Program-made: the position numbers and the translations under genes
Notes under the pieces: generated by a model
Databases searched by the model: none
Seen by the model: only the letters and a program-made list of their open reading frames with translations
What the model was told of the DNA's origin: nothing
Shown: piece after piece, positions 6,977-14,493 of the stretch
How positions within the stretch are numbered: position 1 is the first letter of the stretch
How the letters are laid out: each line of letters begins with the position of its first letter
From: an uncultured Mycoplasmatota bacterium
GTDB taxonomy: Bacteria; Bacillota_I; Bacilli_A; RF39; UBA660
Assembly: GCA_946007485.1 (NCBI GenBank)
Contig: CAMGAM010000016.1
Location: 1 to 14,891 of the forward strand
DNA: 14,891 nucleotides
Reading direction: 5' to 3'

Positions 6977-7678
6977 ATGTATATATATGGAAAAAATGTA
7001 GCTAAAGAAAAGATTATTAGTGGAGAGAGAATTAATAAGATTTATTTAGCAGAAAAGTTTAGTGATAGAGAATTGTTAGATTTAATTAAAGAAAAGAAGA
7101 TTAAATATAATTTTGTTCCTATTAAGTTTTTGGATAGTAAAGTATCTGGACTTCATCAAGGAATAATACTTGATGTGGATGATATTGATACTTTTGATTT
7201 AGATTATGTTAAAAATATTAAGAAAGATAATCCTTTATTAGTCATGCTTGATCATTTGGAAGATCCACATAATTTTGGAGCAATTGTGAGAACTAGTGAA
7301 GCATTAGGAATAGACGGAATAATTATTCCTAATGATAGAAATGTGGGAGTTAATTCAACAGTAGTTAAGACAAGTGCTGGAGCTATATATAATATGCCAA
7401 TTATTAGAGTAGCAAATTTGATGGCAACAATAAAAAAACTTAAAGATATGGGATATTGGATTGTAGGAACTGATATGGATGGAGAAGATTATACGAATAT
7501 TGATTATAATATGCCTGTATGTTTAGTAATTGGAAATGAAGGCAAAGGAATGAGCAAAATTATTAGCGATAATTGTGATTATATAGTAAGAATACCAATG
7601 GTTGGAAAAATTAATAGTTTAAATGCTTCAGTATCTTGTGGAATTGTTTTAGCACAAATAGTTAATAGTAGAAGGTAG
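6977..7678 (+). CDS. rlmB: TrmH/SpoU-family rRNA 2'-O-methyltransferase (RlmB type)
   Basis: A SAM-dependent SPOUT methyltransferase; the RlmB subfamily methylates the 2'-O of a guanosine in the 23S rRNA peptidyl-transferase region (G2251 in E. coli). All three SpoU motifs are seen: NFGAIVRTSEALGIDG from residue 99 with catalytic Arg105, IGNEGKGMS from 185, and IPMVGKINSLNASVS from 206. The N-terminal IYGKNVAKEKI and LHQGI are the usual substrate-binding domain. The length of 233 residues fits. GGAGG (6966-6970) is 6 bases before the ATG. The position between mrnC and sigH supports RlmB over other TrmH paralogues. Confidence 0.9.
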   Translation: MYIYGKNVAKEKIISGERINKIYLAEKFSDRELLDLIKEKKIKYNFVPIKFLDSKVSGLHQGIILDVDDIDTFDLDYVKNIKKDNPLLVMLDHLEDPHNFGAIVRTSEALGIDGIIIPNDRNVGVNSTVVKTSAGAIYNMPIIRVANLMATIKKLKDMGYWIVGTDMDGEDYTNIDYNMPVCLVIGNEGKGMSKIISDNCDYIVRIPMVGKINSLNASVSCGIVLAQIVNSRR

Positions 7679-7680
7679 AT

Positions 7681-8262
7681 ATGGAATATAATGATTATGA
7701 GTTAGTTTCTTTAGCTCAAGAAGGAAATGAGGAAGCTATTGATATTATATATAAAAAATATAAACCAATTATAGTTAAGAAAAGTAAAAATGCTATTTTA
7801 TATGCTTCACATCATGGAATAGATATTAATGATATAATGCAAGAAGGATATATTGGATTAGATGAAGCTATTAAAGGCTTTTCACAAGATGATAAGGCAA
7901 CTTTTTATACATTTGCTAATTTATGTATCGATAGAGAAATTGTTAATTATTTGAGAAAGACTACGAGAGGAAAGAATAAATTATTGAATGAAGCAATAGC
8001 TATTGATGAAGGATTAGAAAATGTTATTAGTGATGATATGGATATTGAATCTTCTTTTATATTAAGAGATAATGAAAAGAAATTTATGACAGAAATATAT
8101 GAAGAATTAACTAAATTTGAGAAAGAAGTGTTTGATCTTAAAATTAAAGGTTATAATTTTGAAGAAATTGCTAATATTTTAGATAGAGATGTTAAGTCAA
8201 TATATAATACTTTTCATCGAATTAAACAAAAAAGTAAAAAGATTATGGAAACTGAAGACTAG
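7681..8262 (+). CDS. sigH: Sigma-70 family factor, SigH-like (early sporulation)
   Basis: A 193-residue sigma factor with region 2 (EYNDYELVSLAQEGN through DIMQEGYIGLDEAIKGF and FANLCIDREIVNYLRK) and region 4 (LTKFEKEVFDLKIKGYNFEEIANILDRDVKSIYNTFHRIKQKSK). The DxxQEGxIGL core-binding segment and the VKSIxN recognition helix match SigH, which directs stationary-phase and sporulation-onset transcription. Location after rlmB is the same as in Bacillus, where yacP intervenes; yacP is absent here. It is shorter than B. subtilis SigH (about 218), mainly at the N-terminus and inter-region linker. AGAAGG (around 7669-7674) serves as ribosome-binding site; the ATG lies 2 bases after the rlmB stop. Downstream rpmG-secE-nusG are replaced by uvrA. 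Confidence 0.82.
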   Translation: MEYNDYELVSLAQEGNEEAIDIIYKKYKPIIVKKSKNAILYASHHGIDINDIMQEGYIGLDEAIKGFSQDDKATFYTFANLCIDREIVNYLRKTTRGKNKLLNEAIAIDEGLENVISDDMDIESSFILRDNEKKFMTEIYEELTKFEKEVFDLKIKGYNFEEIANILDRDVKSIYNTFHRIKQKSKKIMETED

Positions 8263-8280
8263 TTTTATTGTCTTTTTTTT
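8255..8280 (+). terminator. Weak terminator after sigH
   Basis: A 5-bp stem AAGAC (8255-8259) / GTCTT (8270-8274), with the sigH stop in the loop, is followed by eight T. The stem is short, so some read-through into uvrA is likely. Confidence 0.45.
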
Positions 8281-8296
8281 AAAATGTAGTTATAAT
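8268..8296 (+). promoter_or_regulatory. SigA-type promoter of uvrA
   Basis: TTGTCT (8268-8273), a 17-base spacer, then a perfect TATAAT (8291-8296). It overlaps the sigH terminator tail and ends 20 bases before the uvrA ATG. I saw no clear LexA/SOS box around it. Confidence 0.6.
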
Positions 8297-8316
8297 ATTT
8301 ACTTGGGAGTGATGAT

Positions 8317-11133
8317 ATGGATAAAATTGTTATTAAGGGTGCTAGAGTTAATAATTTAAAAAATATAGATATAGAGATACCTAAGAATAAACTAGTAGTT
8401 ATGACTGGAGTATCAGGATCTGGTAAAAGTAGTTTGGCTTTTGATACGATATATGCTGAAGGACAGAGAAGATATATTGAGAGTTTAAGTGCTTATGCGA
8501 GACAATTTTTAGGTGGAAGTGAGAAACCGGATGTTGATTCAATAGAGGGATTATCTCCTTCAATTAGTATTGATCAAAAAAGTACTAATAAAAATCCTAG
8601 ATCAACAGTGGGAACAATTACGGAGATATATGACTATTTAAGACTTTTGTATGCAAGAGTAGGAGTTCCTTATTGTCCTAAACATCATATTCCAATTACT
8701 AGTCAAAGTATCGAAGAGATGACTAATAAAGTATTAGAGATGGATGAAGGAACTAAAATAATGGTCATGGCTCCAGTAGTAAAAGGAGAAAAAGGAACTC
8801 ATAAGGATACTTTAGAACAGTTAAGAAAAGATGGATATATTAGGTGCAAAATAGATGGTGAAATTAAAGAACTATCGGAAAATATAGAATTAGATAAAAA
8901 TAAGAAACATATTATTTTGGTAGTTGTAGATAGATTAGTCATTAAAGATGATATTAGGACAAGGCTTTATGATTCGATTGAGACAGCTTCGAAACTAGCT
9001 CATGGAAAAATAATTATTGATGTACCTAGTAGTGGAGAAGAAATTTTGATGAGTGAAGATTTTGCTTGTCCTTATTGTGATTTTTCTTTATTGGAGTTAG
9101 AACCAAGAATATTTTCTTTTAATGCACCATATGGGGCTTGTCCTGATTGCAAGGGACTTGGAGTTAAATTTAATCTTGATATTGATTTAGTTATTCCTGA
9201 TAGAAATTTGTCTATTAATGAAGGAGGAATTAAGCCTTTTAGTATAGATGATGATAATATTAATAGAACACAATTAGATACTGTAGCTAGATACTATAAC
9301 ATTGACTTAGATAAAAAGATTAAAGACTTAGAGAAAGAAAAATTAGATATTATTTTATATGGATCTCCGGATATACTAGAATTTAAGTATACTTCTAAGA
9401 ATGGTAATACTAGAAATGCAAAAGATTATTTTGAAGGGGTTATTACTAATTTAGAAAGAAGATACATTGAAACTAAAAGTACTTGGATAAGAGAATGGAT
9501 AGAGTTATATATGCGTGAGAGTGTATGTCCAACATGTAAGGGGTCAAGACTTGGAGAAGCTGCTTTATCAGTGCTTATTAATAATAAAAATATATATGAA
9601 GCTTCTTGTTTATCAATTAGAGAACTTAGAGACTTTATTAATGGATTAAAATTATCGCAAGAGAAGAAAGAAATAGCGGCGTTACTTATAAAAGAGATTG
9701 ACAATAGATTGGATTTTTTAATTAATGTTGGGCTTGAGTATTTGACGTTAAGTAGGACAGCTGGTACTTTATCTGGTGGAGAAAGCCAAAGAATTAGATT
9801 AGCTACACAGATTGGTTCTAAATTGACGGGAGTTTTATATGTTTTAGATGAACCTAGTATTGGTTTACATCAAAAAGATAACCAGAAATTAATCAATTCA
9901 TTATTAGAAATGAGAGATTTAGGTAATACTTTAATTGTTGTTGAACACGATACTGATACGATGTTAGCAGCTGATTATTTAGTTGACATTGGTCCTTATG
10001 CGGGTGAACATGGTGGAGAAGTAGTCGCTTGTGGTACTCCAGAAGAAGTTATTAATAATCCGAATAGTATTACTGGTCAATATTTGTCTGGTAAGAGAAA
10101 GATAATGGTACCTGATAAGAGAAGAGTGGGTAATGGGAAGTTTATTAAGATAGTTGGAGCTAAAGAAAACAATCTTAAGAATATTAATGTATCAATTCCA
10201 CTGGGAACATTTACTTGTGTAACTGGAGTATCTGGATCTGGTAAGAGTAGTTTGGTAAACGAAATATTATATAAATCATTGGCAAGTAATCTTTATAAGT
10301 CTAAAGATAAGCCTGGTAAATGTAAAGAAGTTATAGGAATGGATGAGATTGATAAGGTTGTTTTAATTACTCAGAATCCAATTGGAAGAACACCAAGAAG
10401 TAATCCAGCTACTTATGTTGGAGTATTCGATGATATTAGAGATATTTTTGCTGAGACTAAGGAAGCTAAGATTAAGGGATATGACAAGGGAAGATTTAGT
10501 TTTAATGTTAAAGGTGGAAGATGTGAAGCATGCTGGGGAGATGGTGTTAAGAAAATTGAGATGCACTTTTTACCTGATGTATATGTTCCTTGTGATGTTT
10601 GTCATGGAACTAGGTATAATAAAGAGACACTTAGTATAAAATATAAAGGTAAAAATATTTATGATGTTTTAGAGATGAGAGTTGATGAATTAGTTGAATT
10701 TTTTGAAAATCATCCAAAAGTATTACATAAACTTAAAACTTTACAAGATGTAGGGCTTGGTTATATCAAGATAGGTCAAAGTGCTCCAACATTGTCTGGA
10801 GGAGAAGCTGCGAGAGTGAAATTAGCAAAAGAACTTCAGAAAAAGCCAACAGGAAAAAGTATTTTTATCTTAGATGAACCTACTACAGGATTACATTCTT
10901 ATGACATAGAAAAGTTATTAGCTATTTTACAGAGAATTGTCGATAATGGTGATACAGTAGTTGTAATTGAACACAATTTAGATGTAATTAAAGTAGCTGA
11001 TTATATTATTGATTTAGGTCCTGATGGTGGTAATCTTGGTGGTAAAGTAGTTGTTTGTGGAACACCAGAGGAAGTCTCAAAACATAAAACTAGTTATACA
11101 GGAATGTTTTTAAAGGATTATTTAAAAAAATAA
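8317..11133 (+). CDS. uvrA: Excinuclease ABC subunit A
   Basis: The damage-recognition ATPase of nucleotide excision repair; it loads UvrB on lesions. The 938 residues give a full-length, intact protein. Seen in order: Walker A GVSGSGKS (31-38) with the UvrA insert SLSAYARQFLG; first zinc module Cys251, 254, 275, 278; ABC signature LSGGES (485-490); Walker B LDEP (510-513) with SIGLHQ; second Walker A GVSGSGKS (637-644); second zinc module Cys736, 739, 759, 762; signature LSGGEA (826-831); Walker B LDEP (852-855) with TTGLH. The ribosome-binding site GGGAG (8305-8309) is 7 bases before the ATG. It is a single-gene unit with its own promoter and a strong terminator; uvrB is not next to it, unlike in many Firmicutes. 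Confidence 0.97.
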   Translation: MDKIVIKGARVNNLKNIDIEIPKNKLVVMTGVSGSGKSSLAFDTIYAEGQRRYIESLSAYARQFLGGSEKPDVDSIEGLSPSISIDQKSTNKNPRSTVGTITEIYDYLRLLYARVGVPYCPKHHIPITSQSIEEMTNKVLEMDEGTKIMVMAPVVKGEKGTHKDTLEQLRKDGYIRCKIDGEIKELSENIELDKNKKHIILVVVDRLVIKDDIRTRLYDSIETASKLAHGKIIIDVPSSGEEILMSEDFACPYCDFSLLELEPRIFSFNAPYGACPDCKGLGVKFNLDIDLVIPDRNLSINEGGIKPFSIDDDNINRTQLDTVARYYNIDLDKKIKDLEKEKLDIILYGSPDILEFKYTSKNGNTRNAKDYFEGVITNLERRYIETKSTWIREWIELYMRESVCPTCKGSRLGEAALSVLINNKNIYEASCLSIRELRDFINGLKLSQEKKEIAALLIKEIDNRLDFLINVGLEYLTLSRTAGTLSGGESQRIRLATQIGSKLTGVLYVLDEPSIGLHQKDNQKLINSLLEMRDLGNTLIVVEHDTDTMLAADYLVDIGPYAGEHGGEVVACGTPEEVINNPNSITGQYLSGKRKIMVPDKRRVGNGKFIKIVGAKENNLKNINVSIPLGTFTCVTGVSGSGKSSLVNEILYKSLASNLYKSKDKPGKCKEVIGMDEIDKVVLITQNPIGRTPRSNPATYVGVFDDIRDIFAETKEAKIKGYDKGRFSFNVKGGRCEACWGDGVKKIEMHFLPDVYVPCDVCHGTRYNKETLSIKYKGKNIYDVLEMRVDELVEFFENHPKVLHKLKTLQDVGLGYIKIGQSAPTLSGGEAARVKLAKELQKKPTGKSIFILDEPTTGLHSYDIEKLLAILQRIVDNGDTVVVIEHNLDVIKVADYIIDLGPDGGNLGGKVVVCGTPEEVSKHKTSYTGMFLKDYLKK

Positions 11134-11139
11134 ATTTAT

Positions 11140-11168
11140 AGAAAACAGTAATTTGTTTTCTTTTTTTT
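11140..11168 (+). terminator. Rho-independent terminator of uvrA
   Basis: A perfect 8-bp stem AGAAAACA (11140-11147) / TGTTTTCT (11154-11161), a 6-base loop, and a run of eight T (11161-11168), starting 6 bases after the uvrA stop. Confidence 0.88.
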
Positions 11169-11196
11169 GAATATCTTGGGCTTTTTGACATATCTT
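11169..11196 (+). promoter_or_regulatory. SigE-like sporulation promoter of spoIVA
   Basis: GAATATC (11169-11175), a 13-base spacer and CATATCTT (11189-11196) resemble the SigE pattern (an ATAT-containing -35, 13-15 bases, CATAnnnT-type -10). In Bacillus, spoIVA belongs to the SigE regulon in the mother cell. The -10 ends 19 bases before the ATG, so the leader would be short, and it holds the AGAGAGG ribosome-binding site. The TTGACA at 11185-11190 has no -10 at the right distance upstream of the gene. Confidence 0.5.
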
Positions 11197-11215
11197 TTAT
11201 TGAAGAGAGGTTAAT

Positions 11216-12685
11216 ATGGAAAAGATAGATGTTATTAAAAATATTGCGATGCGTACTGGTGGAGATATCTATTTAGGAGTAGTTGGAGCAGTAAGAACTG
11301 GTAAATCTACTTTTATAAGAAGATTTATGGAAAATTTGGTAGTTCCTAATATTCAAGATGAATTTGAAAAAAAGAGAACATTGGATGAATTACCACAAGC
11401 TGCTAGTGGAAAAATGATAATGACAACAGAACCTAAATTTGTACCTGCTAATGCGGCAAAAATTATGATTGATGAATTTTCTGCTAATATTAAGATGATT
11501 GATTGTGTTGGATATGTCATTAATGATGCAAAGGGAGTCGATGATGAGAATGGTCCAAGATATGTAATGACTCCTTGGTATAGTGAACCTATTCCTTTTG
11601 TAGAAGCTGCGGAAATTGGAACTGAAAAAGTAATTAAGGATCATTCGACAATTGGAATTGTAATAACTAGCGATGGATCTTTTGGAGAATTTAAAAGATC
11701 AGATTATATTGAAGCTGAAGAGACAGTTATTAATGAGTTAAAAGAAATTGGTAAACCTTATATTGTACTTCTTAATACTGCTAATCCTACTGCTAATGAA
11801 GCAATTAATTTAACAGAGGAACTTAAAGGTAAATACAATGTACCGGTAATTCCAATAAATGCTTTGGTAATGCAGGAAAGAGATATGTATAATATTTTAA
11901 GAGAGGCGTTATATGAATTTCCAGTAGTAGAGGTAAAAGTGAATATTCCTGATTGGATATCAATACTAAATCCTACACATTATGTGAAGAAAGCTTATAT
12001 TGAAAAGATTAAAGAAAGTGTTCTTACAATTGATAAAATTAGAGATGTTGATACGATTACTAATTATTTTAAAGATTGTGAATACATAGAGAAAGCATAT
12101 TTGTCAAATGTTGATACTGCTACAGGAGAAGTAACAATTAATTTATCGGCTCCAAAAGGGTTATATAATCAAGTACTTAGAGATATAATTAATGTTGATG
12201 TTTCTTCGAAAGCAGATTTACTTAATCTATTTCAAGAATTTAATGAGACAAAGACTGAATATGATCAGATTAAATCAGCTCTTAAAACTGTTAAGCAAAC
12301 TGGATATGGAATTGCTGCTCCAACGCTTAATGATATGAAATTGGAAACTCCTGAAATTATTAAACAAGGTAGTAGATATGGAGTTAAGCTTAAAGCTAAG
12401 GCACCTTCAATTCATATGATTAAAGTAGATGTAGAATCAACTTTTGAACCTATTATTGGAAGTGAAATGCAGAGTAAAGAACTAATTAACTATTTGACTG
12501 ATACGAATAAGAATAATGATATATGGAAGAGTGAAATATTTGGAAGAAGTTTGGATGTTATTGTTCAAGAAGGAATTCAGGCAAAACTTGCAATGATGCC
12601 AGAATCTGTAAGATATAAATTATGTCAAACTTTAACAAAGATTATTAATAAGGGAAGTTCAACAATGATAGCAATAGTTTTATAA
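11216..12685 (+). CDS. spoIVA: Stage IV sporulation protein A, spore-coat ATPase
   Basis: The spore-coat morphogenetic ATPase that polymerises on the forespore surface and forms the coat basement layer. Seen: N-terminal TRAFAC-type ATPase domain with Walker A GAVRTGKST (24-32, Lys30), the MTTEP segment with Thr70 and Thr71 (sensor threonines in B. subtilis), MIDCVGY with Asp96 as a Walker B-type residue, GPRYVMTPWY and the base-specificity-like LLNTANP. The middle and C-terminal domains are complete, ending in the conserved hydrophobic tail TMIAIVL that in Bacillus contacts the membrane anchor SpoVM. The length of 489 is close to the B. subtilis 492. AGAGAGG (11204-11210) is 5 bases before the ATG. 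It is followed by the HU gene, a Bacillus-like neighbourhood. Its presence indicates a spore-forming organism. Confidence 0.96.
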   Translation: MEKIDVIKNIAMRTGGDIYLGVVGAVRTGKSTFIRRFMENLVVPNIQDEFEKKRTLDELPQAASGKMIMTTEPKFVPANAAKIMIDEFSANIKMIDCVGYVINDAKGVDDENGPRYVMTPWYSEPIPFVEAAEIGTEKVIKDHSTIGIVITSDGSFGEFKRSDYIEAEETVINELKEIGKPYIVLLNTANPTANEAINLTEELKGKYNVPVIPINALVMQERDMYNILREALYEFPVVEVKVNIPDWISILNPTHYVKKAYIEKIKESVLTIDKIRDVDTITNYFKDCEYIEKAYLSNVDTATGEVTINLSAPKGLYNQVLRDIINVDVSSKADLLNLFQEFNETKTEYDQIKSALKTVKQTGYGIAAPTLNDMKLETPEIIKQGSRYGVKLKAKAPSIHMIKVDVESTFEPIIGSEMQSKELINYLTDTNKNNDIWKSEIFGRSLDVIVQEGIQAKLAMMPESVRYKLCQTLTKIINKGSSTMIAIVL

Positions 12686-12711
12686 TAGACATTATGTGTA
12701 AATAAGATATT

Positions 12712-12740
12712 AAAAAGGGGGCTTTTTGCTACCTTTTTTT
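12712..12740 (+). terminator. Rho-independent terminator of spoIVA
   Basis: AAAAAGG (12712-12718) pairs with CCTTTTT (12732-12738). The inner GGGC / GCTA adds further pairs with one mismatch around a TTTTT loop, and the stem runs into a T-tract. It isolates spoIVA from the HU gene. Confidence 0.7.
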
Positions 12741-12750
12741 AATGAAACTA

Positions 12751-12779
12751 TTGATTTTAAAATAAATTCATGGTATTGT
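12751..12779 (+). promoter_or_regulatory. Candidate promoter of the HU gene
   Basis: TTGATT (12751-12756), a 17-base spacer and TATTGT (12774-12779); both boxes are 4/6 matches. The predicted start near 12786 would place the leader hairpin at the very 5' end of the mRNA. GATAAT at 12795-12800 is a competing -10 but has no -35. Confidence 0.35.
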
Positions 12780-12786
12780 ATTGTTG

Positions 12787-12809
12787 TAAGCATAGATAAT
12801 TCTTGCTTA
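12787..12809 (+). promoter_or_regulatory. 5' leader stem-loop of the HU mRNA
   Basis: TAAGCA (12787-12792) pairs with TGCTTA (12804-12809), and AGA (12794-12796) with TCT (12801-12803), around a TAAT loop with one bulged T. It lies 11 bases before the GGAGG ribosome-binding site. It has no T-tract, so it is not a terminator. Confidence 0.5.
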
Positions 12810-12834
12810 AATTAGAAAATGGAGGTAATTGAAA

Positions 12835-13107
12835 ATGACAAAAGCATGTTTAGTTGATTACATTGCTGAAAATGCTGACTTAACAAAAGCTGATGCTACT
12901 AGAGCATTAGAGGCTATGTTAGCTGGAGTAGAGAAAGGACTAAAAGAAGAAGGAAAAGTTACTTTAGTTGGTTTTGGTACTTTCACTGCTAAGAAAAGAG
13001 ATGCTAGAACTGGAAGAAATCCACAAACAGGTGAAGAAGTTAAAATACCTGCTCGTGTAGTTCCTGGATTCAAAGCTGGAAACAAATTAAAAGATGCTTT
13101 AAATTAG
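12835..13107 (+). CDS. hup: HU-family DNA-binding protein
   Basis: A 90-residue histone-like nucleoid protein that binds DNA as a homodimer, bends it and compacts the chromosome. Seen: the helical N-terminal dimerisation part (LVDYIAENADLTKADATRALEAM is the usual HU pattern, with Lys3 near the start), GFGTF (46-50), and the DNA-clasping arm with RTGRNPQTGEE (58-68) and IPARVVPGFKAG. There is no N- or C-terminal extension. Start choice: GGAGG (12821-12825) is 9 bases before the ATG at 12835 but only 3 from an upstream in-frame TTG at 12829, so the ATG is preferred. It has its own terminator. The position after spoIVA equals hbs in B. subtilis. Several lower-A+T codons (GCT, GGT, CGT) agree with high expression. 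Confidence 0.95.
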   Translation: MTKACLVDYIAENADLTKADATRALEAMLAGVEKGLKEEGKVTLVGFGTFTAKKRDARTGRNPQTGEEVKIPARVVPGFKAGNKLKDALN

Positions 13108-13119
13108 TCTTTTATAAAT

Positions 13120-13152
13120 AAAAACAACCTTTAAAAATTTGGTTGTTTTTTT
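13120..13152 (+). terminator. Bidirectional terminator between the HU and XRE-S24 genes
   Basis: A perfect 10-bp stem AAAAACAACC (13120-13129) / GGTTGTTTTT (13141-13150), with an 11-base loop and T-tracts on both strands. The minus-strand gene stops at 13151, so the same hairpin serves both convergent genes. Confidence 0.88.
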
Positions 13153-13816
13153 ATTTTACTTCTCTATGAATGGCAATTACTTTTCCTAAAATCATATCTG
13201 GAGAAATAACATTGACATTAAGACTTGGATATTTAGGATTCATAGCTTGAAGAATAATTCCTTTTGGATATTTATATAATTTTCTTACTGATAAAATATT
13301 ACTCTTTGTAGCTATAATAATATCATCTCCATTCTTATAGTCTTCTTTTTTTTCAAAAAAGACACGATCATTTTTTAAGTAAAATGGAGCCATGGAATCA
13401 TCTAAAATTTTTACTGATAATTCTGATTTGCCAATTAATGGTTCAAAATTAGCATTTTTATAGGTATTAATTATTTTTTCATTTTTAGAAGTTAAATTTT
13501 TATCACTTCTAGTATTTGAAACATAATTTTTCACAAATTTATTCTCTAAGGTTTTCTTTTCTTCTGGTGATATCTCGATATCTTTTAAAATTGAGGTATC
13601 AATATTGAAAATATTGCAAATTTCAAAAAATAAATCATAGGGAATGTTTAAAAGACCTGTTTCATATTTGTGTAATGTTTGACGATTTTTTTGATGATTT
13701 AAAGCGTCCGATAAGTATTCAAGATAATAATTATATTTTTGACGATTTTATTTAATTAACTTTCATACGAATGGCTTTAATTCATCACTTACTAATTCTT
13801 TTTTTCTTGTTCTCAT
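13151..13816 (-). pseudogene. XRE-type repressor with S24 (LexA/CI-like) domain, interrupted by two in-frame stops
   Basis: Read as one frame from the ATG at 13816 (AAGGAG 7 bases upstream) to TAA at 13151 this is 222 codons. Codons 1-17 give MRTRKKELVSDELKPFV, then TGA at codon 18 (13765-13763) and TAA at codon 23 (13750-13748). From codon 24 the frame is open. Codons 32-54 (EYLSDALN then RQTLHKYETG) are the second half of an XRE helix-turn-helix. The S24 domain follows, with LDDSMAP (Ser141 as the expected nucleophile). The position of the catalytic Lys appears to be Arg178, and no Ala-Gly cleavage site is visible, so self-cleavage is doubtful. Between the stops, the neighbouring frame reads AIRMKVN, typical XRE text, so the damage looks like a small indel pair rather than simple nonsense. 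Without repair only the C-terminal 127 residues (from a GTG at 13534) or so could be made, with no clear ribosome-binding site. Confidence 0.75.
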
Positions 13817-13830
13817 ATTGATACTCCTTA

Positions 13831-14493
13831 CTAAACAGTTTTGTTGGCAATACATATAGGAATGGTTCCAAGGATTCCTATAATTGTTTTTATCATATAT
13901 CTTAGTATTATGCATAATATTAAGTTTACTACTTCATATTCAAAGAGATAAGCAATTAAGACAAATAAGATATTATCTAGTAATTCAATAATTATTATTG
14001 AAAAAATATTGCTTAAAATTATGTTATTTTGTAATCTTTTTAATAGGAAATATATTTTGCTACTTAAATAAGTCGAGCTTATTGTGGATACTATTAAAGC
14101 GATATATACTCTTAAATTGTATTTAAAAATACTATCATATGATTTATTAGCTATTTCATTATACTGGCTACTTTCAGCAAGGCCTGATAAATTTAGAAAG
14201 CAGCAACTTGTTAGGGCAGTTATTAGAATCAGGCTAAGATAAGTTTTCAGTTCTTCAGGTCCTCTTTTTTGAGTAATTAAGTTTCCGGCAATAATGATCG
14301 ATATGGTACTAGCAAAACCAATTGAAATAGAAATTCCCATAATATCAATTTGTTTTAAACTCATAATACATGAGATAAAAGTAGCAATAATACCGTAGGC
14401 GTATAAGCCATCAGTTTTATATTTTTTATATAATATTAGCATTGAGATATAGCAAACTATCATTTCTAAGAAGATAAGAATTATATTTCTCAT
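13831..14493 (-). CDS. VUT/YhhQ-like (queuosine-precursor-transporter family) membrane protein
   Basis: A 220-residue polytopic membrane protein with about six hydrophobic helices. The N-terminal LYKKYKTDGLYAYGIIA, the following MGISISIGFAS, and the later segments SSTYLSSKIYFLLKRLQN and IIELLDNILFVLIAYLF follow the pattern of the VUT family, whose characterised member YhhQ imports queuine/preQ0-type bases. The usual polar TD-E motif of that family appears changed here (AGNLITQKRGPEELK), so substrate identity is uncertain. The ATG overlaps the stop of the upstream gene (ATGA, 14493-14490) and has GAAGGTGA before it, which indicates translational coupling. The repressor gene starts 14 bases downstream, so the three genes form one minus-strand operon. 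Confidence 0.65.
   Translation of the reverse strand: MRNIILIFLEMIVCYISMLILYKKYKTDGLYAYGIIATFISCIMSLKQIDIMGISISIGFASTISIIIAGNLITQKRGPEELKTYLSLILITALTSCCFLNLSGLAESSQYNEIANKSYDSIFKYNLRVYIALIVSTISSTYLSSKIYFLLKRLQNNIILSNIFSIIIIELLDNILFVLIAYLFEYEVVNLILCIILRYMIKTIIGILGTIPICIANKTV

Noticed and set aside
11185..11190. TTGACA as a SigA -35 box for spoIVA
   Set aside because: A -10 at 16-18 bases would fall at the ribosome-binding site and start codon; the SigE-like pair fits better.
13748..13765. Alternative genetic code (TGA = Trp) to explain the repressor stop
   Set aside because: TGG is used for Trp throughout, TGA does not appear inside the intact genes, and the second interrupting codon is TAA.
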